A stretch of 37,310 nt of DNA from Bacteroidota bacterium (GCA_013286315.1 JABDFX010000020.1:1-37310), one strand, 5' to 3'; shown: positions 24,567 to 33,265, counted from the stretch's first letter. The notes: generated from the sequence alone by a model not told the origin. Numbers and translations: made by a program.

Positions 24567-25838
24567 ATGACCAAACCGAACGGTTTTGCTTCATTGCGAC
24601 TTTATATCACGATCGTTTTAACCGTTCTGTTTATCGCATCTGGTTATCCCCAAACCAATAATCAGCCTTATTCAATTCACGCCATTGGAGATATCACAGA
24701 TAATATTATCAACAGGACGAGCGGAATGGCTTCAACAGGACTCGCATACCGGAACAACAGGTTTATTATCACAAACAATCCTGCATCATTGAGCGCTATG
24801 GATAACCAGTTTTTTGCAGGAGAAATAGGCGTAAATGGTCAATACATTGACTACTCAGGAAATGGTGTGAGTGTCACGAATCACCAGTCATCCGACATTA
24901 CTTTCAAGAGATTTACACTTGGTACAAAAATATTCAGGCATTGGGGAAGTGCAGTCGGGATTGTTCCGTTTAGTGAAGAAAATTATGAGTACTCGGGATC
25001 TGATCAAATCGGCGGCAGTGCTGCTGTGATTCCGACTTACAACCAGGGATATGGTGGTATTAATAAAGTATTCTGGGCGAACGGGTATGAGTTTCTGAAT
25101 CATTTTTCTATCGGCCTCACCACTTCTTACCTTTTCGGTTCGATTAACAATAAAAATATTCTTCTCGGTCAGGCCGCTTCCATCTACCTGTCCAGCAACA
25201 GCAATACTTTTTACGATAACCTTTATCTCGATTATGGCATTCAGTATTATGGGTCGATCAATAAACATTGGGATTTTACGATCGGTGCAGTGTACGCAAA
25301 TCAGACGAATCTGAGAGCAGAAACAAATACAAATGTCATCAATCTGGATTCCAGTGTGCTGCGTTCTAAAACCACGATAGGCACCTATACGATCCCGACA
25401 AGTTATGGTTTTGGTTTCTCCCTTACAAGAAATAAAAAGTATACATTGGTGGGGGATTACAAATTTCAGAACTGGTCAAGTCTTCGATCTACTACAGGAG
25501 ATTTTTTTTATGAAAATAGTCAGCGGGCTTCCATTGGATTAGAGATCTCCAACAAAAAAGTAGCCTATAATACTTTATACGAAACGTCTTTTTTCCAGGC
25601 TGGTTTTTATTATAATAAAACCTATCTCATTGTTAACGGGACACCCATCAATGACATTGGTGGTTCTATTGGTTTAGGTTTCAATTCCAAACGAAGTGTA
25701 TTATCGCTCCTGGTGGTTCTGCAATATGGTATAAAAGGAACTACTCAAAATAACCTGCTCAGGGAAAATTATGGAAACCTGAGTTTTATTTTCTCCATGC
25801 GCGACTTCTGGTATACGCATGGAAGAAAATTTGATTAG
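24567..25838 (+). CDS. Outer-membrane barrel-like protein paired with DUF4270
   Basis: A 423-residue protein with a signal peptide (LYITIVLTVLFIASGYPQ, about 12-29). After it come YSIHAIGDITDNIINRTSGMASTGLAYRNN and NPASLSAMDNQFF, a start typical of the FadL/PorV-like 14-strand outer-membrane barrels in this phylum. Alternating hydrophobic/hydrophilic strands continue to the end (SVLSLLVVLQYGIKG, NLSFIFSMRDFWY). The start codon lies one nucleotide after the DUF4270 stop. Likely an outer-membrane pore or assembly partner for the lipoprotein; no substrate can be inferred. The stop at 25838 is only 6 nt from the convergent S53 gene, with no separate terminator. Confidence 0.78.
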   Translation: MTKPNGFASLRLYITIVLTVLFIASGYPQTNNQPYSIHAIGDITDNIINRTSGMASTGLAYRNNRFIITNNPASLSAMDNQFFAGEIGVNGQYIDYSGNGVSVTNHQSSDITFKRFTLGTKIFRHWGSAVGIVPFSEENYEYSGSDQIGGSAAVIPTYNQGYGGINKVFWANGYEFLNHFSIGLTTSYLFGSINNKNILLGQAASIYLSSNSNTFYDNLYLDYGIQYYGSINKHWDFTIGAVYANQTNLRAETNTNVINLDSSVLRSKTTIGTYTIPTSYGFGFSLTRNKKYTLVGDYKFQNWSSLRSTTGDFFYENSQRASIGLEISNKKVAYNTLYETSFFQAGFYYNKTYLIVNGTPINDIGGSIGLGFNSKRSVLSLLVVLQYGIKGTTQNNLLRENYGNLSFIFSMRDFWYTHGRKFD

Positions 25839-25844
25839 TCAGGA

Positions 25845-27437
25845 TCACAATATATTTATCACGTTCCCCAGCGGAACGCCAAGACCTGTACAGGCATCCC
25901 AACCGGGACCTGCAGAATATCCGCCATTTTTTGCTGTGATATTATTCCCTTCCGTTATGTCTTTAAATACCGGTGAAGAGGAGGCATATATTTTAGGCTG
26001 AATAAATCCAACCTTACGTTTCAATTTTTGATTTGCCAGCGCGATCAATCCGGCAATCAGTGGCGCCACTGCGCTTGTACCACCTACCACGGTCCACTGT
26101 CCGTCTACCAAAACATTATATCCGCTGGCAGAATCTGCGTTTGCTGCAATATCAGGAACACCTCTTCCTTTCTTCTTATTTCCGTTCACTGATGCAGGTA
26201 AGCTGATATTTTTCTGATAATCCGGAACCGGGAAAATATCACTGATACCTCCACCGGTTGCCCATCCGTCCTGATCATTCCAAACAGTTTCGGAATCAGA
26301 TAGTAAACGAGTGCCCCCGCAGGCAATCGCATACGGACTGCTTGCCGGAAAATCTACATGGGCCTTGCCATCCGTTTCCCGATCAGACGAACCATTATCA
26401 CCGGCAGCAACAGTTATAGTCACACCCAGTGCAGCGGCCGACATAAACGTCTCATTGAAATTCTGCATGGCCTGTTCGGTCCACTGCGATTCAGATGCGC
26501 CCCAGCTAATAGAGATAACAGAAGGACTATTTACAGAATCATGTATGGCTGTACTGATGGCGTCCAGAAATCCTTTATCCGTATTGGGAGCAAAATATAC
26601 TACAATTTTTGCCCCCGGTGCCACAGCACCCGCCACTTCAATATCCAAAGCCACTTCACCATCAGCGCTATCTGCAGTGGAAGGTGCATTCAGAGCTCCA
26701 TCTACCGATTGCGCCGTTATAACCGGAAGTGAAATGCCTAGTTTGCTGAAATAATTTTGCATATCCACGTTACGATAACCGCCACCCAACTCAATGAGAG
26801 CTATACATTCACCAGTGCCATTGACATCGCGGGGATATTTATAAGATTTGGCCACAGCATCCGGGTTATAAGAAACCGTAGTCGCCCGGGGATGAACGAG
26901 CCCCCCCTCATTTTTTAATAAATAGAACATAGGCCTTGCCTGAGGGCGGTTATCCAATCCAAATACACCCGTGACGATATCTTTCAAAATTTCAGGTATA
27001 TGAATCGAACCTGTACGGCCACGATAGCTGATTCCGTTTTCAGGAATAAAGTCAGCCAGGTTTACCTGAAAAGCGTCGTTGAATTTTTGAACCGATCCCA
27101 TTAAGATAACACAGCGTCTTGAAACGGAAGTTTGAAGAACTGTCAAATCATGTTGACGGGCAAAGTCAACAACCAAGCCGATATCTTCCGGGGAAGCACC
27201 AAATCGTCGATCGAATAATTCCCGGCTAACAGGTTTGTTTTTCCCCGTTGCAATTCCCCGTATATAATTCCGGATGGGGTTTTTCCTTCTGATTTTGACC
27301 AACACTTCAATCACCAGATTGAAGGATGTATTACCGATATTTGTCCCGGTAGGAAGTTTCCTGAAACTGCCGGCAAGTTCTATCCGGGATTCAAATTTTG
27401 CGGATGGTTTTAAGTACTTACTTTTTGCTGCAGACAT
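25845..27437 (-). CDS. Sedolisin (S53) serine-carboxyl peptidase with prodomain
   Basis: A 530-residue acid-type subtilisin-fold peptidase. Residues about 35-165 form the Pro-kumamolisin activation domain (SRELFDRRFGASPEDIGLVVDFARQHDLTV). The catalytic residues are in place: Glu261 and Asp265 (DGEVALDIEVAG), Asp347 of the oxyanion hole (VAAGDNGSS) and Ser455 in GGTSAVAPL. Spacing between Glu, Asp and Asp (4 and 82) is as in kumamolisin. The calcium site near the C-terminus (FKDITEGNN, then GPGWDACTGLG) is also present. No signal peptide is seen at the N-terminus (MSAAKSKYLKPSAKFE), unusual for this usually secreted family. Divergent from the amidotransferase gene, 28 nt apart. Confidence 0.94.
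   Translation of the reverse strand: MSAAKSKYLKPSAKFESRIELAGSFRKLPTGTNIGNTSFNLVIEVLVKIRRKNPIRNYIRGIATGKNKPVSRELFDRRFGASPEDIGLVVDFARQHDLTVLQTSVSRRCVILMGSVQKFNDAFQVNLADFIPENGISYRGRTGSIHIPEILKDIVTGVFGLDNRPQARPMFYLLKNEGGLVHPRATTVSYNPDAVAKSYKYPRDVNGTGECIALIELGGGYRNVDMQNYFSKLGISLPVITAQSVDGALNAPSTADSADGEVALDIEVAGAVAPGAKIVVYFAPNTDKGFLDAISTAIHDSVNSPSVISISWGASESQWTEQAMQNFNETFMSAAALGVTITVAAGDNGSSDRETDGKAHVDFPASSPYAIACGGTRLLSDSETVWNDQDGWATGGGISDIFPVPDYQKNISLPASVNGNKKKGRGVPDIAANADSASGYNVLVDGQWTVVGGTSAVAPLIAGLIALANQKLKRKVGFIQPKIYASSSPVFKDITEGNNITAKNGGYSAGPGWDACTGLGVPLGNVINIL
27398..27427 (+). promoter_or_regulatory. Possible promoter of the amidotransferase/ATP-grasp pair
   Basis: TTG (27398-27400), 18 nt, TACTTTTTG (27419-27427), a TA-n3-TTTG variant like the one at 18428-18436. 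It lies inside the 5' end of the divergent S53 gene and 38 nt before the ATG at 27466. Confidence 0.45.
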
Positions 27438-27465
27438 AACAGATTTTTTTGAAGATATTTGCAGA

Positions 27466-28284
27466 ATGAATCATACGTTACGCGTTGCTATACTTGATCT
27501 GTACGAAGGACGACCAAACGAAGGTATGCGCTGCATTCAGCAAATCCTTCAGGAATATAGTCGGGCTAAGGGTTTACCTGTAGTCACTAAAATTTTCGAT
27601 GTCCGTTTAAAAGAAGAGCTTCCTGATCTTTCATTTGATATTTACTTGTCCAGCGGCGGACCAGGAAGTCCGTTGGAAACAGAAGGCGTTTCATGGGATA
27701 ATAAATATATGGACTGGTTGTACAATATGGTTAAGCATAATAAAGTATCCAGTGAGGCCGACAAAAAATATGTGTTCTTTATATGTCATTCCTTCCAACT
27801 CGCGTGCCGTTTTTTTAAAACGGGCAAAGTGACAAAAAGAAAATCGACGGCATTTGGCGTTTTCCCGATCCATATGAAATCAGAAGGAAAAAAAGACGCC
27901 GTCTTCCATGGATTGAAAGATCCGTTTTATGCGGTGGATAGCAGGGATTATCAGGTCATAGAGGAGGAAAAAACCGACGTTAAAAAGAAGGGAGCTACTG
28001 TATTGGCCATAGAAAAAGAAAGGCCCCATATCCCTCTGCAAAGAGCCATTATGGCCATACGGTTTAATGAATTCATGCTGGGTACGCAGTTTCATCCTGA
28101 AGCTGATGCCGCCGGCATGAGTATGTATTTGCAAAGAGCTGATAAAAAGAAAACAGTCATAGAAGGATATGGGGAAGAAAAATGGAAAAGTATGATCCAG
28201 CAGCTCAACGATCCGGATAAAATCAGAAAAACCTATTCGGAAGTGATTCCAAATTTTTTAAATATAGCCTTAGGCAAAGCTTAA
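27466..28284 (+). CDS. Class I glutamine amidotransferase-like protein
   Basis: A 272-residue GMP-synthase-glutaminase-like protein. The frame is open upstream to 27274, but that part overlaps the S53 gene on the other strand; the ATG at 27466 (MNHTLRVAILDLYEG) is preferred. GATase1 features: LSSGGPGSPLETEG, nucleophile Cys107 in YVFFICHSFQLACRFF, and His210/Glu212 in FMLGTQFHPEAD. The nucleophile elbow, usually GxCxGxQ, reads FICHSFQ, so both glycines are replaced. That may change substrate or chemistry. About 80 nt downstream is an ATP-grasp-like gene on the same strand, suggesting a ligase/amidase pathway. The stop codon is inside a GCTTAACGC repeat. Confidence 0.86.
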   Translation: MNHTLRVAILDLYEGRPNEGMRCIQQILQEYSRAKGLPVVTKIFDVRLKEELPDLSFDIYLSSGGPGSPLETEGVSWDNKYMDWLYNMVKHNKVSSEADKKYVFFICHSFQLACRFFKTGKVTKRKSTAFGVFPIHMKSEGKKDAVFHGLKDPFYAVDSRDYQVIEEEKTDVKKKGATVLAIEKERPHIPLQRAIMAIRFNEFMLGTQFHPEADAAGMSMYLQRADKKKTVIEGYGEEKWKSMIQQLNDPDKIRKTYSEVIPNFLNIALGKA

Positions 28285-28360
28285 CGCTCAACGCATACAT
28301 TACCGCCAACTGTTAACCGTCAACCGCTTTAAGCGTTAAGCTGTAGGCATTAAGCTTTAA
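28278..28360. repeat. 3'-end repeat with inverted arms between amidotransferase and ATP-grasp genes
   Basis: AGCTTAACGC (28278-28287, containing the stop codon TAA at 28282-28284) is exactly inverted as GCGTTAAGCT (28333-28342), 45 nt apart. Between them are further TTAACCGTCAACCGC-like units, and a GCATTAAGCTTTAA string follows up to the next start codon. The whole 78-nt spacer between the two genes is made of this material, so it may fold in the mRNA between the two reading frames. Confidence 0.6.
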
Positions 28361-28362
28361 AT

Positions 28363-29568
28363 ATGATTCCTCATCTCCGAAAAATATTTAATGACTCTTT
28401 CACGGAAAAAAAATATCAGACTTTTCTGGACGACCTGAATGCTAAACATCCGGGTGCCATTGAATTCCGAATAGCCGAAACACCTGTATTCGTGCCAGAC
28501 GATTTTCGGGAAAAAATGATAAGCGCCTGCGAATCAATTGTAGATATTATCACAGCCCGTGGTTTCAAAGAAGAATCGGTCAAAGCCATTCCTCCTGCGG
28601 ATTTTGTGCCCGGAAATGAAACACATCCGCATTTCATAGCTTTTGATTTCGGTGTTTGCATAAATGAAAAAAAAGAAATCGAACCTCAGCTGATCGAAAT
28701 GCAGGGATTCCCGACACTTTACGGTTTCCAGGTTTATTATCCTGAAATGATCCAGAAACATTTTTCCATCACACGGAACTTAACTCAATACCTCGGCGGT
28801 TACGATCGGCCGTCTTACCTGAAGGCCCTGAAAAAAATTCTCATAGGCGATAACGAAGCGGAAAACACCATTTTACTCGAAATAAAACCCTGGGAACAAA
28901 AAACAAGAATTGATTTTTACTGCACACAGGATTATTTCGGAATCCAGCCCGTTTGCATAACGGAATTGATAGAAGAAGGGAACCGGTTATTCTATTTTCA
29001 CAAAGACAAAAAAGAGAAAGTACAGGTAAAGCGAATTTATAACCGGATCATTTTTGATGACCTGCATGCGCAAAAAGATTCCCTCGGCAAACATATTGAT
29101 CTGAAAAAAAAATGGGACGTAGAGTGGATCCCTCACCCCAATTGGTTTTACAGGATTTCAAAATATACGCTTCCATTTATAAAACACCCCTTTGTTCCTG
29201 AAACAGAATTCCTGGATAAAGTAAAATCTATACCGGAAGACCTTGAAAACTATGTTTTGAAACCACTGTTTTCTTTCGCTGGTCAGGGAGTTGTAATAGA
29301 TATTAAACAACAGGATATTCACTCAATCAAAGACCCCTCTAACTGGATCCTTCAACGTAAAGTAAATTACGCTCCTGTCATTCAAACGCCGGACGATCCG
29401 GCGAAAGCGGAAATCCGGATCATGTACATCTGGCCGGATGGTGCAACCAGACCCGTTCCCGCCATCAACCTGGCGCGGTTAAGCAAAGGGAAAATGATTG
29501 GTGTACGTTACAACCAGGACAGAACCTGGGTCGGAGGAAGTGTGGCCCTCTTTAAGCCTAAAGCATAA
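28363..29568 (+). CDS. ATP-grasp-like protein of unknown function
   Basis: A 401-residue cytoplasmic protein. Motifs suggest an ATP-grasp ligase: EPQLIEMQGFPTLYGF (107-122), YVLKPLFSFAGQGVVIDI (297-314, the usual lysine-then-glycine-rich loop), NWILQRKV (327-334, hinge to the nucleotide), EIRIMYIW (350-357) and NLARLSKGKMIGVRYNQDRTWVGGS near the C-terminus. This layout resembles circularly permuted ATP-grasp / glutathionylspermidine-synthetase-like proteins, but no substrate is evident. Preceded by a class I amidotransferase-like gene, so a product with an amide or peptide-like bond is plausible. The TAA stop is the TAA of the GCATAACGCG core in a 3'-end repeat. No membrane segments or signal peptide. 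Confidence 0.72.
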   Translation: MIPHLRKIFNDSFTEKKYQTFLDDLNAKHPGAIEFRIAETPVFVPDDFREKMISACESIVDIITARGFKEESVKAIPPADFVPGNETHPHFIAFDFGVCINEKKEIEPQLIEMQGFPTLYGFQVYYPEMIQKHFSITRNLTQYLGGYDRPSYLKALKKILIGDNEAENTILLEIKPWEQKTRIDFYCTQDYFGIQPVCITELIEEGNRLFYFHKDKKEKVQVKRIYNRIIFDDLHAQKDSLGKHIDLKKKWDVEWIPHPNWFYRISKYTLPFIKHPFVPETEFLDKVKSIPEDLENYVLKPLFSFAGQGVVIDIKQQDIHSIKDPSNWILQRKVNYAPVIQTPDDPAKAEIRIMYIWPDGATRPVPAINLARLSKGKMIGVRYNQDRTWVGGSVALFKPKA

Positions 29569-29591
29569 CGCGCAACGCGTAACGCCTCAAA
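29551..29591 (+). repeat. 3'-end repeat copy over the ATP-grasp gene stop
   Basis: TTTAAGCCTAAAGCATAACG, then CGCAACGCGTAACGCCTCAAA. The TAA in GCATAACG is the stop codon (29566-29568). It is nearly the reverse complement of 29667-29707, giving an inverted pair around a 75-nt spacer. Confidence 0.75.
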
Positions 29592-29666
29592 CTATAAAAG
29601 AGTAAATACAATTACATATTCTGTTTTAAAAAAGTTCCGTGCCATATACATCCTTCCACGGGTCCC

Positions 29667-29707
29667 TTTACGCGTTACGCGTTACGCGTTATGCTTTGAG
29701 CTTAAAG
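29667..29707 (-). repeat. 3'-end repeat copy after sdhB
   Basis: On the minus strand, starting 2 nt after the sdhB stop: CTTTAAGCTCAAAGCATAAC, then GCGTAACGCGTAACGCGTAAA. Three TAACGCG units are in tandem. It matches the copy at 29551-29591 in inverted orientation with only a few differences (CCT/CTC, CGCGC/CGCGT). Confidence 0.75.
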
Positions 29708-29709
29708 AG

Positions 29710-30453
29710 TTATTCACTCAAACCTGCGAAAATAAACTCGGAATTCAATTTTGCAATATTTGTCATGGAAATCTCTTTAGGACACACCGATTCGCAGGCC
29801 TGAGTGTTTGTACAGCCGCCAAATCCTTCCTTATCCATTTGTGCAACCATATTCAGGGCGCGTGATTTTCGTTCAGGATGTCCCTGTGGCAACAGGGCGA
29901 GATGCGAAACTTTTGCAGAAACAAAAAGCATGGCCGAACTGTTCTTACAGGCAGCAACGCATGCTCCGCAGCCGATGCAGGCGGCAGCTGCAAATGAAGC
30001 GTCCGCCAGGTTTTTATCCACGGGCAGCGAGTTAGCGTCCACAGGATTTCCGGTATTTATTGAAATATAACCACCAGCCTGAATAATCCGGTCAAAAGCC
30101 GAACGGTCCACGATGAGATCTTTAATGACTGGGAATGCATTGGCGCGCCAGGGTTCTATGGTAATGGAATCACCATCTTTATATGCCCGCATATGCAGTT
30201 GACAAACAGTATTTGCATGCCAGGGACCATGGGGTCTTCCGTTGATATACATCGAACAGGTGCCGCAGATGCCCTCGCGGCAATCGTGATCAAATGCAAC
30301 CGGGTCCTCACCTTCCCTGATCAGTCTTTCATTCAATACGTCGATCATTTCGAGAAAAGACATTTCAGATGAAATATCTTCTACTTTATATGTTGCAAAA
30401 TGACCCTTTGACTGAGAATTTTTTTGTCTCCAGATCTTCAGGGTAAGTCCCAT
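29710..30453 (-). CDS. sdhB: Succinate dehydrogenase / fumarate reductase iron-sulfur subunit
   Basis: Carries electrons from the FAD of SdhA to quinone. The frame is open to a TTG at 30495; the ATG at 30453 ([10 protein letters not shown]) is preferred because it has a GGAG 9 nt upstream and matches the usual start of the family, giving 247 residues. The [2Fe-2S] ligands are Cys58, 63, 66 and 84; the remaining clusters use Cys159, 162, 165, 169 and Cys214, 220, 224 ([11 protein letters not shown] and [12 protein letters not shown]). Last gene of sdhCAB. A short tandem repeat lies between it and sdhA. Confidence 0.95.
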   Translation of the reverse strand: MGLTLKIWRQKNSQSKGHFATYKVEDISSEMSFLEMIDVLNERLIREGEDPVAFDHDCREGICGTCSMYINGRPHGPWHANTVCQLHMRAYKDGDSITIEPWRANAFPVIKDLIVDRSAFDRIIQAGGYISINTGNPVDANSLPVDKNLADASFAAAACIGCGACVAACKNSSAMLFVSAKVSHLALLPQGHPERKSRALNMVAQMDKEGFGGCTNTQACESVCPKEISMTNIAKLNSEFIFAGLSE

Positions 30454-30504
30454 TTTGTAATGCTCCATATCAGAAATCAGTTTTAAACTTCTCAATAAAA
30501 AACC

Positions 30505-30528
30505 ACTCTTATACTCTTATACTCTTAT
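30505..30528. repeat. Three tandem copies of an 8-bp unit between sdhA and sdhB
   Basis: ACTCTTAT is repeated three times (30505-30512, 30513-30520, 30521-30528) directly after the sdhA stop codon and about 50 nt before the chosen sdhB start. On the mRNA strand it reads ATAAGAGT three times. Perfect tandem copies like this can change number by slippage. Confidence 0.85.
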
Positions 30529-30529
30529 A

Positions 30530-32503
30530 CTACTTGTAACTTCTCTGTGTTGGCTTTGCCACATCAAACACCAGCGTTTCCGGATGTAATTCCCATTCAT
30601 GTTCTGATTTAAATTCCCAGGCAGCCACGTAGGTAAAATGCTCATCATCGCGTTTTGCTTCTCCTTCTTCAGTCTGCATTTCTTCCCGAAAATGACCGCC
30701 GCAACTTTCCTTTCTGTTTAGTGCATCAATGCACATCAATTCGCCCAGTTCAATAAAATCAGCCACGCGGTTTGCTTTGTCGAGTTCAGGATTCATCTCA
30801 TAAATGTCACCGGGTATTTTCAGATCGCTGAAAAATTCCTTTTTCAATTGTTGAATTTCAGTAATGGCTTCTTTAAGATTGCGTTCATTACGTGCCATGC
30901 CGCACTTATCCCACATGATCTTTCCGAGCTGTTTGTGAAAATATTCTACTGTTTTGGTGCCATTAATATTTTTCAAACGGGTCATACGATCCGAAACAGC
31001 GAGTTCAGCACTTTCGAATGCGGGATGGTCGGTCGGAATATTTGCAGTGCGGATATCGTCACTCAGATAGTTTCCAATTGTATAGGGAATCACAAAATAA
31101 CCATCGGCAAGTCCCTGCATAAGAGCAGATGCTCCCAGCCGGTTTGCCCCATGATCTGAAAAATTCGCCTCACCCATACAGTATAAGCCGGGAATTGTCG
31201 TCATGAGTTCGTAATCGACCCACAGACCGCCCATCGTATAGTGAACAGCGGGATAAATACGCATCGGGACTTCGTACGGGTTCTCTCCGGTAATCTTTTC
31301 ATACATGTCGAAAAGATTACCATATTTTTCTTTGATCACTTCTTTTCCGTACTGACGAATGACTTCTGTTGTTGAATTTTCCAGGCCAAGTTTATGACAT
31401 TCCACTTTTCCATACCGTATAATCGCTTCTGCATAATCGAGATAAACGGCCTGCCTGGAAGTTCCGACACCGTAGCCGGCATCACACCTTTCTTTTGCAG
31501 CACGACTGGCTACGTCCCGCGGTACCAGATTTCCAAATGCAGGATACCTTCTTTCCAGATAATAGTCCCTTTCTTCTTCCGGAATTTCACCGGGTTTGCG
31601 GTTGTCATTTTGTTTTTTCGGAACCCAGATGCGTCCGTCATTTCGCAGGGATTCCGACATGAGCGTTAGTTTCGACTGATAGTCACCGGAAACCGGAATA
31701 CAGGTTGGATGTATTTGTGTAAAACAGGGGTTGCCAAAAAAAGCTCCTTTCTTATGCGCTTTCCATATAGCAGTTACGTTACAGCCCATGGCATTGGTGG
31801 ACAGATAAAAAACATTTCCATATCCTCCTGTGCAAAGCACAACCGTATGTCCAAAATGACGCTCCAGTTTTCCTGATATTAAATTTCTTGTGATAATCCC
31901 TCTGGCTTTACCATCAATGATTACAAGTTCCTGCATTTCATGACGGGCATACATGGTTACATTACCGAGGGAAATCTGGCGTTCCAGCGCCTGGTAAGCA
32001 CCGATCAGTAATTGCTGACCAGTTTGTCCTGCTGCATAAAAAGTTCTTTGTACCTGGGTTCCACCAAATGACCGGTTGCTTAGAAGACCGCCATACTCCC
32101 GGGCAAAAGGAACTCCCTGTGCAACACATTGATCGATGATATTGGTGCTTACTTCTGCGAGACGGTGCACATTCGCTTCACGGGATCTGTAATCACCACC
32201 CTTGATCGTATCATAAAACAAACGGAAGACACTGTCTCCATCATTCTGATAATTCTTCGCGGCATTGATTCCGCCCTGCGCCGCAATACTGTGAGCACGT
32301 CGGGGAGAATCCTGAAAACAATAAGCTTTTACTTTATAACCCATTTCACCTAGTGAAGCCGCCGCTGATGCACCGGCAAGTCCGGTCCCGACCACGATGA
32401 TTTCTATTTTGCGCTTGTTGGCCGGGTTTACCAGTTTTACATGTCCCTTGTATTCATTCCATTTGTGCTCTAAGGCTCCGGGAGGAATTTTTGAATCGAG
32501 CAT
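30530..32503 (-). CDS. sdhA: Succinate dehydrogenase / fumarate reductase flavoprotein subunit
   Basis: Catalytic subunit of complex II: oxidises succinate to fumarate with covalently bound FAD. The 657-residue protein has the FAD-binding start [19 protein letters not shown] (38-56), the flavin-linking histidine His71 in [15 protein letters not shown], and further family motifs [44 protein letters not shown] and [38 protein letters not shown] (active-site arginine in NRLG). The length and the b558-type SdhC place it in the Bacteroidota/epsilon-type complex II. Sits between sdhC and sdhB. Confidence 0.97.
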   Translation of the reverse strand: MLDSKIPPGALEHKWNEYKGHVKLVNPANKRKIEIIVVGTGLAGASAAASLGEMGYKVKAYCFQDSPRRAHSIAAQGGINAAKNYQNDGDSVFRLFYDTIKGGDYRSREANVHRLAEVSTNIIDQCVAQGVPFAREYGGLLSNRSFGGTQVQRTFYAAGQTGQQLLIGAYQALERQISLGNVTMYARHEMQELVIIDGKARGIITRNLISGKLERHFGHTVVLCTGGYGNVFYLSTNAMGCNVTAIWKAHKKGAFFGNPCFTQIHPTCIPVSGDYQSKLTLMSESLRNDGRIWVPKKQNDNRKPGEIPEEERDYYLERRYPAFGNLVPRDVASRAAKERCDAGYGVGTSRQAVYLDYAEAIIRYGKVECHKLGLENSTTEVIRQYGKEVIKEKYGNLFDMYEKITGENPYEVPMRIYPAVHYTMGGLWVDYELMTTIPGLYCMGEANFSDHGANRLGASALMQGLADGYFVIPYTIGNYLSDDIRTANIPTDHPAFESAELAVSDRMTRLKNINGTKTVEYFHKQLGKIMWDKCGMARNERNLKEAITEIQQLKKEFFSDLKIPGDIYEMNPELDKANRVADFIELGELMCIDALNRKESCGGHFREEMQTEEGEAKRDDEHFTYVAAWEFKSEHEWELHPETLVFDVAKPTQRSYK

Positions 32504-32546
32504 ATGTTGAATTTCGAAATTTGAATATTTTGATAAAAGAACATTA

Positions 32547-33230
32547 TTAGGTTACCCAATCCAGAAAAACTGATATGGGCATCATAGCAAACGCGATGGA
32601 AATAATTACTGAAAAACCAAATCCGAAATTTCGGATCAGATTTATATACTTACCATTCGGAACGCCCAGAGTCCGGAACGAGCTCTGAAAGCCATGCAAC
32701 AGGTGATACATTAACGAAGCACAGCCCAATATATAAATTACCACCGCTACCGGATTGTGAAATATTCGTATGAGTTCTGCATATTGATTGGCCACTTCTT
32801 TTCCATCATAATTCGTAGTTGGCAAATCCATGAAACGGGAAGGTACCCAGAAGTCTTTGAGATGCACCACCAGAAAAAAAAGTAACAGGGTGCCCAGCAA
32901 ACCCATACTCCTGCTGTACCATTTGCTTCCTTTATTGCCCATGGGAACGGCATAACCGATTTTACGCTTGGCCCGGTTTTGAAATTCTACAACAAGTCCC
33001 TGAACGATATGTAACAGGAGGCCGGCAAATAACCCCACTTCAATGATGCGGATAACAATGGTTGTGGCCATAAAGTGGGAAGCCAGGTTAAACATTTGTC
33101 CGCCATCATTTGCCCAGATACAGGCATTGATGCCCACGTGTACCACCAGGAAGGTAATCAGGAAGATACCGGTTAAAGACATGATAAACTTCTTACCGAT
33201 CGACGATGTAAAGAAAGTGGACCATTTCAT
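32547..33230 (-). CDS. sdhC: Succinate dehydrogenase cytochrome b subunit (b558 family)
   Basis: Membrane anchor of complex II with five hydrophobic segments (about 13-35, 57-79, 107-125, 159-180, 200-222). Histidines inside or at the ends of these segments, His31, His74, His123, His176 and His179, include the expected haem ligands for a diheme b558 subunit. It replaces the separate SdhC and SdhD of E. coli. First gene of the operon; a TACTTTTG element lies 35 nt before the ATG. The 91-nt gap to accD on the other strand is a divergent promoter region. Confidence 0.93.
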   Translation of the reverse strand: MKWSTFFTSSIGKKFIMSLTGIFLITFLVVHVGINACIWANDGGQMFNLASHFMATTIVIRIIEVGLFAGLLLHIVQGLVVEFQNRAKRKIGYAVPMGNKGSKWYSRSMGLLGTLLLFFLVVHLKDFWVPSRFMDLPTTNYDGKEVANQYAELIRIFHNPVAVVIYILGCASLMYHLLHGFQSSFRTLGVPNGKYINLIRNFGFGFSVIISIAFAMMPISVFLDWVT

Positions 33231-33265
33231 ATATACCTTGAAAATTGAGAATCAGGGGAATAGGG

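Noticed and set aside
26311-26754. 147-codon plus-strand open frame inside the S53 gene
   Set aside because: Antisense shadow of a gene with clear catalytic motifs; Ala/Ser-rich composition follows from the codons of the opposite strand.
27274-27465. N-terminal extension of the amidotransferase
   Set aside because: It overlaps the start of the divergent S53 gene and adds residues with no place in the GATase1 fold.
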